From Paeniglutamicibacter sp. Y32M11 (lineage in GTDB: Bacteria; Actinomycetota; Actinomycetes; Actinomycetales; Micrococcaceae): 64,000 bases of DNA. The stretch is taken from contig NZ_CP079107.1 in the NCBI RefSeq assembly GCF_019285735.1, positions 3,720,001 through 3,784,000 of the forward strand. The letters are read 5' to 3'. A program made the translations under genes and the position numbers. The notes beneath the pieces were generated by a model. The model was not told the DNA's origin and did no database searches. It was given only the letters and a program-made list of their open reading frames with translations. Below, piece after piece: positions 26,842 to 35,075 of the stretch. Numbering within the stretch: position 1 is the first letter of the stretch; the number at the start of each line of letters is the position of its first letter.

Positions 26842-27974
26842 GATTGATCCAGCGGAAGAATCACGTTAGCCAGTTCCTCTGCCACCTGCCCAGCGGAGCC
26901 CCACAGCACATCGAGTTCGCGAACCCAGATGAAGAAGCGGTGAATGTGGTTGTCCACATCCGCACCCATTCCCCCATGAAGGTGTTGGGTTGCGTGGACC
27001 GCACGGAAACCGCCCTCGCGCGCGCACCAAGAGGCGGTGAACGCTGCAAGTTCGCCCTCGCCGTCGTTATCCAGTTGCCACGCTGCGTCCATGGTGGTTA
27101 ACCACGTGACCACCGAATCAATGTGGGCGTCGGCCGCGCGCATCGCCACCCCTTGGTTGGTGGAAAGCGGCCGACCAAACTGCTCGCGCTCCGAGGTATA
27201 TGCTGCGGTGCGGCGAACCGCTTCCTCGCAGGCACCCGCGGTGAGGGCGGCGGTGGCGGTGAGCAGACGCGGACGGATCCACCCGGCAACCTCCCCGGCC
27301 GGGCGCTGTGCACCGATCAGGTCTTCGCTGGATACACGCACGTTGTTAAGGGAAAGTGCTGCGTGCTGCAGGTTGGAGATTCCCGTGAATTCATCCACCT
27401 CTACTCCGACGCGCTCAGCTTCGATGAGCGCCACCATTTCGGTGCCGTCGACATGGAACTGAACGAGCAGGTGTGTCGAGCTGGGAACAACATAACCAAA
27501 TTCAAGGTGTCCGTTCAGCACCCACCCATCGCTGGCGACCGCCCCGTTAATACGCTGGCGAACCTCGGGCAGCAAGACACCTACCAGTGCGCTTCCCGCA
27601 TTGATGTTTTCAAGGACGTCAGGGCGGTCACCGAACTCGGCCAGTGCGAGCGCGGCAACGGCGGTAGTCACGAAGGGGATGCGGCCGAGGTAGCGGCCCT
27701 GTTCGCGAGCGATCAGGGCCAAACCCACCATGCCCAGTCCGGGCTCATCCTCAGCCATGGGAAGTAGTGCCTCGAGCAAGCCGGCTTCAACGAGCTGTTC
27801 CCATAGGGTGGCGTCGAAGGCTTCACCCGTCTTCACCGAGGCCAGATGCCGATCATCGTCGCTCAGGTGAGAGAAGATCTGACCCGCGAGGTCAACGACC
27901 GACTGCTCGTCCTCTCCCAAGGTGAATTCCATGTTGGGGGCCTGCAACGTGCTCTGAATGTTTGCGGGGCTCAT
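26838..27974 (-). CDS. Acyl-CoA dehydrogenase subunit, FadE28/ChsE1-like
   Basis: This 378-residue acyl-CoA dehydrogenase-fold protein resembles FadE28 (ChsE1), one subunit of the alpha2beta2 enzyme acting on the three-carbon steroid side chain. Recognisable parts are TSEREQFGRPLSTNQGVAMR and HATQHLHGGMGADVDNHIHRF; the N-terminal half is poorly conserved, as is usual. Start and stop overlap the neighbours (ATGA at 27971-27974 and at 26838-26841). It is expected to form a heterotetramer with the product of 27971-29152. Confidence 0.88.
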   Translation of the reverse strand: MSPANIQSTLQAPNMEFTLGEDEQSVVDLAGQIFSHLSDDDRHLASVKTGEAFDATLWEQLVEAGLLEALLPMAEDEPGLGMVGLALIAREQGRYLGRIPFVTTAVAALALAEFGDRPDVLENINAGSALVGVLLPEVRQRINGAVASDGWVLNGHLEFGYVVPSSTHLLVQFHVDGTEMVALIEAERVGVEVDEFTGISNLQHAALSLNNVRVSSEDLIGAQRPAGEVAGWIRPRLLTATAALTAGACEEAVRRTAAYTSEREQFGRPLSTNQGVAMRAADAHIDSVVTWLTTMDAAWQLDNDGEGELAAFTASWCAREGGFRAVHATQHLHGGMGADVDNHIHRFFIWVRELDVLWGSAGQVAEELANVILPLDQS

Positions 27975-29152
27975 CGTGCCTTCCTTGCCATGCCGAGGGT
28001 GGTCCAGGCGACAATCTCGCGCTGGATTTCAGCGACGCCGCCGCCGAAGGTATTAATCTGTCCACTCAGGTTCATCAGGGCCAGACGCCCGGTATCAAAG
28101 CGCCACGGTGCGTTGGTGATGCGCGAGGCTCCGGTACCCACAATCTCCAGTAGAGAACGGTAGACGTCGATAACGGTCTCGGTGGCGAAGATCTTGGCCG
28201 CTGACGCCGATCCCGGATCGAGTTCCCCTCGGGTGGTGGTTTCCACCAGCTTCCAGTTCATTAGGCGCATGGCGCGCAGCCGGGCGGTGGAGGTGGCCAG
28301 CAGGTGGCGAACCCAGGGTTCGGCACTCAGTGGTTTGCCCTCGGCGGTTTGCTGCTCAACGACCCATGCGTGCACGTCGTCGAGCAAGCCCTCGCAAATG
28401 CCGCTGTAGGCGGCCAGCCCGACTCGTTCGTGGTTCAGCTGGGTGGTAATCATCCGCCAGCCTTCGTTCTCCTTGCCAACAACGTTGGTGACAGGAACGC
28501 GGACGTCGTCGTAGTAGGTGGCCGTGGTGCTTAGCCCACCCACTGTGTGGATCGGGGTAACGGAGAATCCGGTCGCCGTGGTGGGAACCAGAATCAATGA
28601 GATGCCCTTGTGCTTGGGAGCATCCGGGTCAGTTCTGGCGGCCAACCAGATCCAGTCGGCACCGTCGGCGCCGGAAGTGAAGACTTTGCTGCCCCTGATC
28701 ACGTACTCGTCGCCCTCGCGAACAGCCCGGGTGGCGAGTGAGGCCAGGTCCGTGCCGGCCTCGGCTTCCGTGTAGCCGATAGAGAAAATGCATTCGCCGG
28801 CCAGAATCTTGGGAAGGAAGTAATCCTTCTGTGCTTGGGTGCCCTGACTCATGAGCGTTGGGCCAACGGTGGTCAAGGTGATCATCGGAATGGGAGCTTC
28901 TGCCCGATAGGCCTCGTCGTAGAACACAAACTGTGCGTCCGGGCCCAAACCCTGTCCGCCGTATTCGATGGGCCAGCCGATACCAAGCCATCCATCGCTG
29001 CCCATCTGGGCTTGGATTGCTGCGTGTACCGGGCCACCTGCCTCGCCCTCTCCACGCAGCCCTGCTCGAACTTCGTCCGTCAAGAGATTTGCGAAGTAGG
29101 TACGGAGCTCCGCGCGGAGATTTGTGATCTCCGAGGAAGAACGTAGATGCAT
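27971..29152 (-). CDS. Acyl-CoA dehydrogenase subunit, FadE29/ChsE2-like
   Basis: This 393-residue protein is close to FadE29 (ChsE2). Matching segments are GWLGIGWPIEYGGQGLGPDA, FSIGYTEAEAGTDLASLATR, VFTSGADGADWIWLAARTDP, HKGISLILVPT, GKENEGWRMITTQLNHERVG and NTFGGGVAEIQREIVA. The ATG at 29152 follows AAAGG by 7 bases; the frame extends to 29239 without support. It is the first gene of a nine-gene, tightly coupled operon. It probably introduces a double bond next to a branched carbon in the acyl-CoA chain. Confidence 0.92.
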   Translation of the reverse strand: MHLRSSSEITNLRAELRTYFANLLTDEVRAGLRGEGEAGGPVHAAIQAQMGSDGWLGIGWPIEYGGQGLGPDAQFVFYDEAYRAEAPIPMITLTTVGPTLMSQGTQAQKDYFLPKILAGECIFSIGYTEAEAGTDLASLATRAVREGDEYVIRGSKVFTSGADGADWIWLAARTDPDAPKHKGISLILVPTTATGFSVTPIHTVGGLSTTATYYDDVRVPVTNVVGKENEGWRMITTQLNHERVGLAAYSGICEGLLDDVHAWVVEQQTAEGKPLSAEPWVRHLLATSTARLRAMRLMNWKLVETTTRGELDPGSASAAKIFATETVIDVYRSLLEIVGTGASRITNAPWRFDTGRLALMNLSGQINTFGGGVAEIQREIVAWTTLGMARKAR

Positions 29153-29864
29153 TGCGTTGCCTTTCGTCGTTGAACAGGCGTTAGCCGTCGGCGACGGCAA
29201 TGTGTGATCGAGATTACTTACCGGCCGGCAAGCAGTCAAGATATTGAAACACGGTTCTATTTAAGCTAGAGGGCGGGAGTGCCGCACACTCCCACCGGTA
29301 CCGCTTGGGGATGAAGGGGAATTATCCTTGTGCTATATATCGACCGAATAAGAGAATAGATATGGATATATAATGCAAAATGAATAACGCAAAGAAAAAG
29401 GCCTACAATACGCCGAAAAGCCCTGCGAGATACTCATGCCGCCAGAAGGATGGACGCTTGACGGGATGGAGAAGGCTAAGATGCCGGTCACGAGCAAAAC
29501 TCCACTACTCTTGCCCGGCGAACGCTCACCTAAAATGGAAAAAGCAGTCATTAGAAGATTGTTAATCAAATTACACTTGGTTAAAGATCTGGGCAGCGAA
29601 ATCGATAAATAGTCAACCGGGCAATGCTTTCATTCATGGACCATCGAAACAGAACGACAGCACCTCTAAGGTACCTTCAGGGCAAACTCGTTCAAATGGA
29701 ACATCAACGGTGCCGACCTCATGGCTGCGATCCAACAGCTCACTGCGGATCGATCAAAAAACGTCATTGCACGAAGGCGAAGCGTCAGGGAAATTCCCGA
29801 TCAAGTCGGTGACCAGTCTCTCTTGGCGAGGCATGAAGCCGCCCCGCGTCGCGAGGTACCCGGT
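29153..29864. other. Intergenic region with an AT-rich core
   Basis: About 710 bases without a supportable gene. The first 110 bases should carry the promoter of the igr-like operon. The stretch 29320-29640 is clearly richer in A and T than its surroundings (for example around 29332-29400) and contains only short reading frames with no ribosome site, so it may be remnant or transferred DNA. Confidence 0.5.
29248..29262. promoter_or_regulatory. Weak operator-like match before the igr-like operon
   Basis: AACACGG-T-TCTATTT, 96 bases upstream of the start at 29152, keeps the right half of the AACTAGA-N-TCTAGTT element seen at 20104 and 8923 but has a degenerate left half. Position and spacing are similar to the other two sites. 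Confidence 0.3.
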
Positions 29865-30440
29865 TTAGGACTCCAAAGTGTCTCGGATGAAGCCGTAGAC
29901 AATCTCACGGCGACGCTCCGGAGCCATCCCCTTGACCACCGAGCGGCCTTTCTCAAACACTATCTCGCGATGCATCATATCCATAAGGAGCATTGCCCGG
30001 ACCTGGTCTTCTTCACTCATGCCGGGAAGCATCGCGAGCTCGGTCGTTCGCTCTGCATGGCGTCGGATGCGCTCGAGGATTTTCTCTGGCATCCATGCTT
30101 GACTGCCACCGATCGCAAGGACCGCGACCGCTCGGGTATTAGAAAGCAAGAGCTGAGAATACGCGAGCATAAATTCCCACCGTTGTTCGGTGTTGGGAAA
30201 GCGTTCCGGGGTCTCCTTTAGGAGCCCATCGATCTGATCGAGCAGTGGGTCGAGGATGCCGGTGAGGATGTCAGCCTTGCTCTTGAAATGGTAATAGAGC
30301 GCCGCCTTCGTGAATTCCAGCTTTGAAGCGATCAGGCTCAGAGGGGTGCCCGTGTAGCCGTTCTCAACGAAGAGCTTTGCGGCAATATCGAGGATTCTCT
30401 CCTGCGTCGCTCGGTTTCCAGTTGTCTGCTTCGTCTTCAC
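29865..30440 (-). CDS. TetR-family transcriptional regulator
   Basis: This 191-residue protein has the TetR helix-turn-helix: ATQERILDIAAKLFVENGYTG, LSLIASKLEFTKAALYYHFKSK. The start is a GTG at 30440 with AGGA 9 bases upstream. It is the nearest regulator to the front of the igr-like operon, in the same orientation but 700 bases upstream, so it might control that operon or something outside the pathway. The ligand domain is not recognisable. Confidence 0.85.
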   Translation of the reverse strand: MKTKQTTGNRATQERILDIAAKLFVENGYTGTPLSLIASKLEFTKAALYYHFKSKADILTGILDPLLDQIDGLLKETPERFPNTEQRWEFMLAYSQLLLSNTRAVAVLAIGGSQAWMPEKILERIRRHAERTTELAMLPGMSEEDQVRAMLLMDMMHREIVFEKGRSVVKGMAPERRREIVYGFIRDTLES

Positions 30441-30593
30441 GTTGCTGTTTCCTATGACTTAGTTCTTGATCCCGATCCTAACGGTTGGAATTGATAAGAG
30501 ACGAAAAGAATTGGATCATGGAGATCGAGTTGGCGCACCGAGTTGTCCCGAAGCCCGATGGCTCTTTCGGTTTCTCACATCCAGACGACCGTT

Positions 30594-33500
30594 TCATCTG
30601 GCCACAGCATTCGCCGAGGTAAACACGCTGACCGGCATTTCGCGCTGAAACTTCCACGTGATGGCAATGGGTTTTGATCCTTCGTGCTTCACGTAGTCAA
30701 CCGTACCCAAACAGGTGAACGGCATGACGAGGCCGTCAATGTCTTTCGCTGCGTCGCGGGTAAAGAGCAAGATGTGTGAATCGTGATCCTTCCTGTTCAG
30801 GTAGCGCTGGCCCGTTGGGCTGGTTGTACTGGTTGCGTTTTGTGATTCCCAATGGAATAGGCGGGAACTTATCGCATAGTCCTTGTACAGAGTGTTCGGT
30901 TTGTGGACCGCCTCATCCTTGTCCAGCGTCACGAACAGTGCATCGGTGCTCGCTTGCGGGCACCAGGCCACCCCTTCGCGGTGGTTGACGCCCTTGCCCT
31001 GCTCTAAGGAACCGTAGTCGAGGGCCGCGAGAATCTCCGATCGCCAGTAGGTGGCGTGCGAGTACAGCGGGAGCTGTTGCAGGCCGAGCGGCAAACCCTT
31101 CGGCGCATGCGAACCGCGAGCCACACCTCGGGCAAACGCTGCTCGTAATTCCTCGACAAGGTATCCGTGCGCGCGAATCCGGTCCAGCCCTTCGTCGTAG
31201 GAGAGGTACCCATTACCGTCGTCCCAGAATGTGTAGAACAGCATGCGCGCAAATATCTGCTCACGTTGATCCAACTCCGTGTATCGAGGGGCAGCCTGGT
31301 CCAAGAGGGCGGAATACGCATCGGCGCGCTCGGCGTCGTCAACGTGGAGGAACCGTGTGACTCGTTTAAGTAGTTTAAGTTCCTCATCTTGTTCATCAGC
31401 AGTGATGGCGACAATGCCCACTTCCCCGGGCGAGCGCGTGGAGATTAGGCCAGCACGACGGATGAGGTCCGTCCAGGAATCACCTGTTTTGCGGTAGATG
31501 TCTTTAACATCCCGGCCCGATTCTTCAAGATAGTCATCCAGTCCGAGCAACCCATAGGACTTGATCTCACGAACTAACGCCGGCTTATTCAACTTGAGCT
31601 GCGAGCGGATGTTCTCCAGCACAATGGTTCGCGCCACCCGGTCGAGCATGAGCTGACAACCCGATGGCAGCCCAGGTGCACCATCATCGATGATGCGTTC
31701 CAGCTTCTTGCGCGGCACATCCAACAGGGCACGGTACTTGACGTCGAAGCGGAACTCCCGGCGTTGCTGGCCGATAAAGTCCAACACCGTGAGCACTGCC
31801 TTGTCATCGGCCCGGCGCAGGCCGCGGCCTAGTTGCTGCAGGAAGATGGTTGAACTCTGCGTGGGACGGAGCAGGAGGATGGTGTCGATTTCCGGGACGT
31901 CGAGCCCCTCGTTGAAGAGGTCGACGGCGAAAATGCAGTTCAGTTCGCGGGCTCGGAGTTTGGCCAGCGCGCCCTCGCGTTCCTCGGTAGTTGAATTTCC
32001 CGACACCGCCACCGAAGGAATTCCGGCTTCGTTAAAGACCTTGGCCATGTAGTGCGCGTGCTGGACCGAGACGCAGAAACCCAGCGCACGCATCAAGGAG
32101 GTGCTGAGCACCTTGTCTCGAAGTTCGTTGATGATCTTCAGTGCGCGGATGTCGTTCCCGGTGTAAACGTTGCTGAGCTGTTCAAGGTCATAGGAACCTC
32201 GCTTCCATTCGATGGCGGTCAGGTCGACATCGTCTGCCACCCCGAAGTAGTGGAAGGGAACCAGCAGGTCGGCGTCCAGTGCATCCCACAGGCGTAGTTC
32301 AGAGGCGATCTTTCCGTCAAAGTAGGTGTCGGCAACGTTGATGCCGTCACCGCGTTCGGGTGTTGCCGTAAGACCCAGGAGTTCGATGGGCCTCAGGTGC
32401 TCAATAAGCCTGCGGTAGGAGTTTGCCTCTGCATGGTGGAACTCGTCGATCACCACAATTTCAAAGGCACGGGGTTTGATCTTGGCGAGTCCGAAGGCGG
32501 CCAGCGACTGGACGCTGGCGAACACATGTTTCCAGGCCTCCGGTTTTTGTCCGTCCACGAACAGTTCGCCGAAGGAACCTTTACCGAGGACCTTGCGGTA
32601 TGTTTTGAGTGATTGCTCGAGGATTTCCTTGCGGTGCGCCACGAACAAGAGCGTAAGCTCCCGACCAGCGGCTTCGCAGAGGCGTTTGTAGTCCAGCGCA
32701 GCGAGCACGGTCTTACCCGTGCCCGTCGCGGCAACCACCAGGTTTCGATGTTCATTGCGGTTGGTACGGGCAGCCTCGAGTTCTTCCAGCATTTCCTTCT
32801 GGTGCAGCAGCGGAAGTACTTCCAGCCCTGTGGAACCGAGCATTCGTTCCGCCGTTGTTCCACCTGCCCGCTTCAACGCTGCGTCCAGGCGTTCGGCGTC
32901 AGTATCGGGATCGTAAGGAACGAAGGCGTCATCCTCCCAATAGCTGTCAAAGGTCAACGCAAACTTTTGCAACACCGCAGGAGTTGCTACGCCTGAGAGC
33001 CGCACATTCCATTCAAGTCCGTCAAGCAACGCCGGTCGGCTGAGATTGGAGCTTCCAACATATGCGGTGTCAAACCCGGAATTCCGGTGGAACATCCACG
33101 CCTTCGCATGAAGTCTCGTCGCATTGGTCTCGTAGTTAATACGAACTTCTGCGCCAAATCGACGAACCAGCTCATCGATGGCGTGGCGTTGCGTTGCGCC
33201 CATGTAGGTCGTGGTGATGACCCGTATCGGGATGCCGTAATCCTTAAGCGCTTCCAGCGATTCCGAAAGGAGCCGCAAGCCTTCCCACTTGATGAACGCA
33301 CACAAGAGATCAACGCGGTCGGCTGAGGAGAGTTCGGCTCGTAGTTCAGCTGCCAGTTGCGGGTCTTCACGACTGTTCGTGAGCAGAGCAGCAGAGCTTA
33401 GTGACGTCTGCGGTCGTTTGAGCGACCGAGTCCGGAGCTCATCGTTGCGTTGTATCTCCATGAGTTTTTGGGGACCGGGGAGGACATCTTCTGTGTGCCC

Positions 33501-33746
33501 AACAAGTTCAAGAATTTGATTGGTCAGAGTGACCATCTGTACCGGTTCGAGCGACTCGAGACGAGCCTCAATTGCGCGCCCTAGAAAACGTGCAAGTTCA
33601 CCTGGTGCTTCCTCGGCCTCCACAGACTCCACCAACCGCGTGAAACCGTGCAACGATGCCAATCGACCAGCCAAGTGATCGGTAATTAGACTCTCGAAAA
33701 TTCCTTCACCCAAGTCGAACGGGCTATTCTGCCCAGGTTTGTCCAT
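30594..33746 (-). CDS. PLD-nuclease / DEAD-like helicase / DUF3427 protein
   Basis: This 1050-residue protein joins three parts. Residues about 120-275 form a phospholipase-D-like nuclease domain with His213 and Lys215 (RLHAKAWMFH) and GSSNLSRPALLDG. Residues about 310-650 are a superfamily-2 helicase: Walker A ATGTGKTVLAA at 340-350, DEFHH at 434-438, GLTATPERGDG, and the arginine-finger motif QQLGRGLRR. The C-terminal 350 residues look like DUF3427. The single HKD-like half suggests the nuclease works as a dimer. Such proteins probably restrict or repair DNA and have been linked to phage defence, but no methylase or other partner lies beside it. The ribosome site is poor. Confidence 0.87.
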   Translation of the reverse strand: MDKPGQNSPFDLGEGIFESLITDHLAGRLASLHGFTRLVESVEAEEAPGELARFLGRAIEARLESLEPVQMVTLTNQILELVGHTEDVLPGPQKLMEIQRNDELRTRSLKRPQTSLSSAALLTNSREDPQLAAELRAELSSADRVDLLCAFIKWEGLRLLSESLEALKDYGIPIRVITTTYMGATQRHAIDELVRRFGAEVRINYETNATRLHAKAWMFHRNSGFDTAYVGSSNLSRPALLDGLEWNVRLSGVATPAVLQKFALTFDSYWEDDAFVPYDPDTDAERLDAALKRAGGTTAERMLGSTGLEVLPLLHQKEMLEELEAARTNRNEHRNLVVAATGTGKTVLAALDYKRLCEAAGRELTLLFVAHRKEILEQSLKTYRKVLGKGSFGELFVDGQKPEAWKHVFASVQSLAAFGLAKIKPRAFEIVVIDEFHHAEANSYRRLIEHLRPIELLGLTATPERGDGINVADTYFDGKIASELRLWDALDADLLVPFHYFGVADDVDLTAIEWKRGSYDLEQLSNVYTGNDIRALKIINELRDKVLSTSLMRALGFCVSVQHAHYMAKVFNEAGIPSVAVSGNSTTEEREGALAKLRARELNCIFAVDLFNEGLDVPEIDTILLLRPTQSSTIFLQQLGRGLRRADDKAVLTVLDFIGQQRREFRFDVKYRALLDVPRKKLERIIDDGAPGLPSGCQLMLDRVARTIVLENIRSQLKLNKPALVREIKSYGLLGLDDYLEESGRDVKDIYRKTGDSWTDLIRRAGLISTRSPGEVGIVAITADEQDEELKLLKRVTRFLHVDDAERADAYSALLDQAAPRYTELDQREQIFARMLFYTFWDDGNGYLSYDEGLDRIRAHGYLVEELRAAFARGVARGSHAPKGLPLGLQQLPLYSHATYWRSEILAALDYGSLEQGKGVNHREGVAWCPQASTDALFVTLDKDEAVHKPNTLYKDYAISSRLFHWESQNATSTTSPTGQRYLNRKDHDSHILLFTRDAAKDIDGLVMPFTCLGTVDYVKHEGSKPIAITWKFQREMPVSVFTSANAVAR

Positions 33747-34127
33747 CTTGCCAGGCTACTCGAACTAGGTATCTGTTTGAGGGATCAACACTTGGGGCCA
33801 ACGATCCTTACTCTCGAAGTTTCCGGTTCTAATTCTGGTGATTCATTGCAAGTGGATTGACTGACAAAAATTGCGCCACTGAGAACGTGTCCCCTTATGA
33901 CCATCCCCCACCGCGACACCCGGGCACCAAAAATCAGAGGGTCAAATACGTTGAAAATTCAAGGAACCCTGATTACCAATCCAAAGAATTGAGTCATACC
34001 TATTATCGGGATGACGTCCCACTTTCAATAAATCAACTATAAGTCACATCACACCCCCGAATGCAACCCACGTCACACGATCTTGTATCGCGGCAGGTGA
34101 GTGCGGAAGTCATGCAAGACTTATTGC
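33747..34127. other. Gene-free stretch upstream of the IclR gene
   Basis: About 380 bases, divergent between the helicase and the IclR regulator, with no supportable gene. It must carry both promoters; a palindrome overlaps the IclR start (34111-34130). Confidence 0.5.
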
Positions 34128-34130
34128 ATG
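34111..34130. promoter_or_regulatory. Palindrome overlapping the IclR start codon
   Basis: CATGCAA-GACTTA-TTGCATG has perfect 7-bp arms and a 6-base spacer, and the right arm contains the start codon at 34128. A regulator binding here would block its own expression, which suggests autorepression. Confidence 0.45.
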
Positions 34131-34895
34131 GAAAAACCGACCGGAGCCAAGACCCTCGAGCGTGGCCTTGATCTGCTGGACCACGTGGCAGCCGGCGTCG
34201 ATCGGCTGGACGACATCGCTGCTGCGGCCGGCCTGAGCCGCTCCTCAACTCACCGCATGCTGACCTCTTTGGTAGCCGGGCGCTACCTCTCCCTGGGCCC
34301 GGATAACCGCTATCGACTCGGTCTCAAACTCATGGAACTCGGCGCCCAGACCCAGCGCAGCCTGAACCTGCCCGAGGAAATCCAATCCCGGCTGGCAGAG
34401 ATCGCCGACGTCACCCGCGACACCACACACTTGGGCATTCTGGAGGCCGACGACGTCCTTTACCTGGCCAAGGCCCGCGGCAGCCGGGGCATCGAAATGG
34501 CCTCGCGCCCAGGCGGGCGATTGCGCGCGCAGAACACCGCGATGGGAAAGATGATCCTGTCCTTCCGACCCCGTGCCGAGGCGCTGACGCATTTTGACCC
34601 CACCGCCACCATCACCGATTTCTCGCTCAAGACCGTGGAGGACTTTGACCGCGAGATGAACCTGGTTCGCGAACGCGGCTATTCGCTGGATAACCAGGAA
34701 AACGAACTCGGCATCATCTGCGTGGCCATCCCCATTCCGGATCTGAGCGGCCAGCCCGTCGCCTCGATCTCGGTGTCGGCACCCAGCGTCTACATGACCG
34801 AGGAGCGAATCGCCTACCTCGTGGCGCTGTTGAACTCGCACGCGCCCCAGATCACCAGCTGCCTGCCGCCAGGGTTCAAAGACTCTTGGGAATAG
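34128..34895 (+). CDS. IclR-family transcriptional regulator
   Basis: This 255-residue protein has an N-terminal winged helix (LERGLDLLDHVAAGVDRLDDIAAAAGLSRSSTHRMLTSL) and a C-terminal IclR effector domain (LMELGAQTQRSL, GKMILSFRP, RGYSLDNQENELGIICVAIPI, SISVSAPS). The ATG at 34128 fits the conserved start but has no clear Shine-Dalgarno site. It converges on the AbgT gene, separated by a strong hairpin, and may control the adjacent transporter-amidohydrolase pair. Confidence 0.92.
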   Translation: MEKPTGAKTLERGLDLLDHVAAGVDRLDDIAAAAGLSRSSTHRMLTSLVAGRYLSLGPDNRYRLGLKLMELGAQTQRSLNLPEEIQSRLAEIADVTRDTTHLGILEADDVLYLAKARGSRGIEMASRPGGRLRAQNTAMGKMILSFRPRAEALTHFDPTATITDFSLKTVEDFDREMNLVRERGYSLDNQENELGIICVAIPIPDLSGQPVASISVSAPSVYMTEERIAYLVALLNSHAPQITSCLPPGFKDSWE

Positions 34896-34965
34896 CCGAA
34901 ACACCGTCGAGGGCGTAGTTTTGCTGCCCTTCCCATTCTTCAGTGACCAACTATGAGATGCTCAC

Positions 34966-35027
34966 AAAAATGCACCCCGTGCGGTCAGTAGGAACACGTT
35001 GTGTTCGCACCGACCACACCGGGTGCA
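34966..35027 (-). terminator. Rho-independent terminator of the abgT operon
   Basis: A 16-base stem (34971-34986 with 35012-35027, 14 of 16 paired) encloses a second perfect hairpin, GAACAC-GTT-GTGTTC (34992-35006). On the minus strand five T residues follow the stem (complement of A at 34966-34970). It lies between the convergent IclR and AbgT genes and may also act on the plus strand. Confidence 0.75.
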
Positions 35028-35075
35028 TTACGCAGCAATCGAAATGTTAGGTCGGAACGCTCGACCGGGACGTAA

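Noticed and set aside
29333-29569. 78-codon minus-strand frame in an AT-rich region
   Set aside because: No ribosome site and unusual residue mix; it looks like chance in low-GC DNA.
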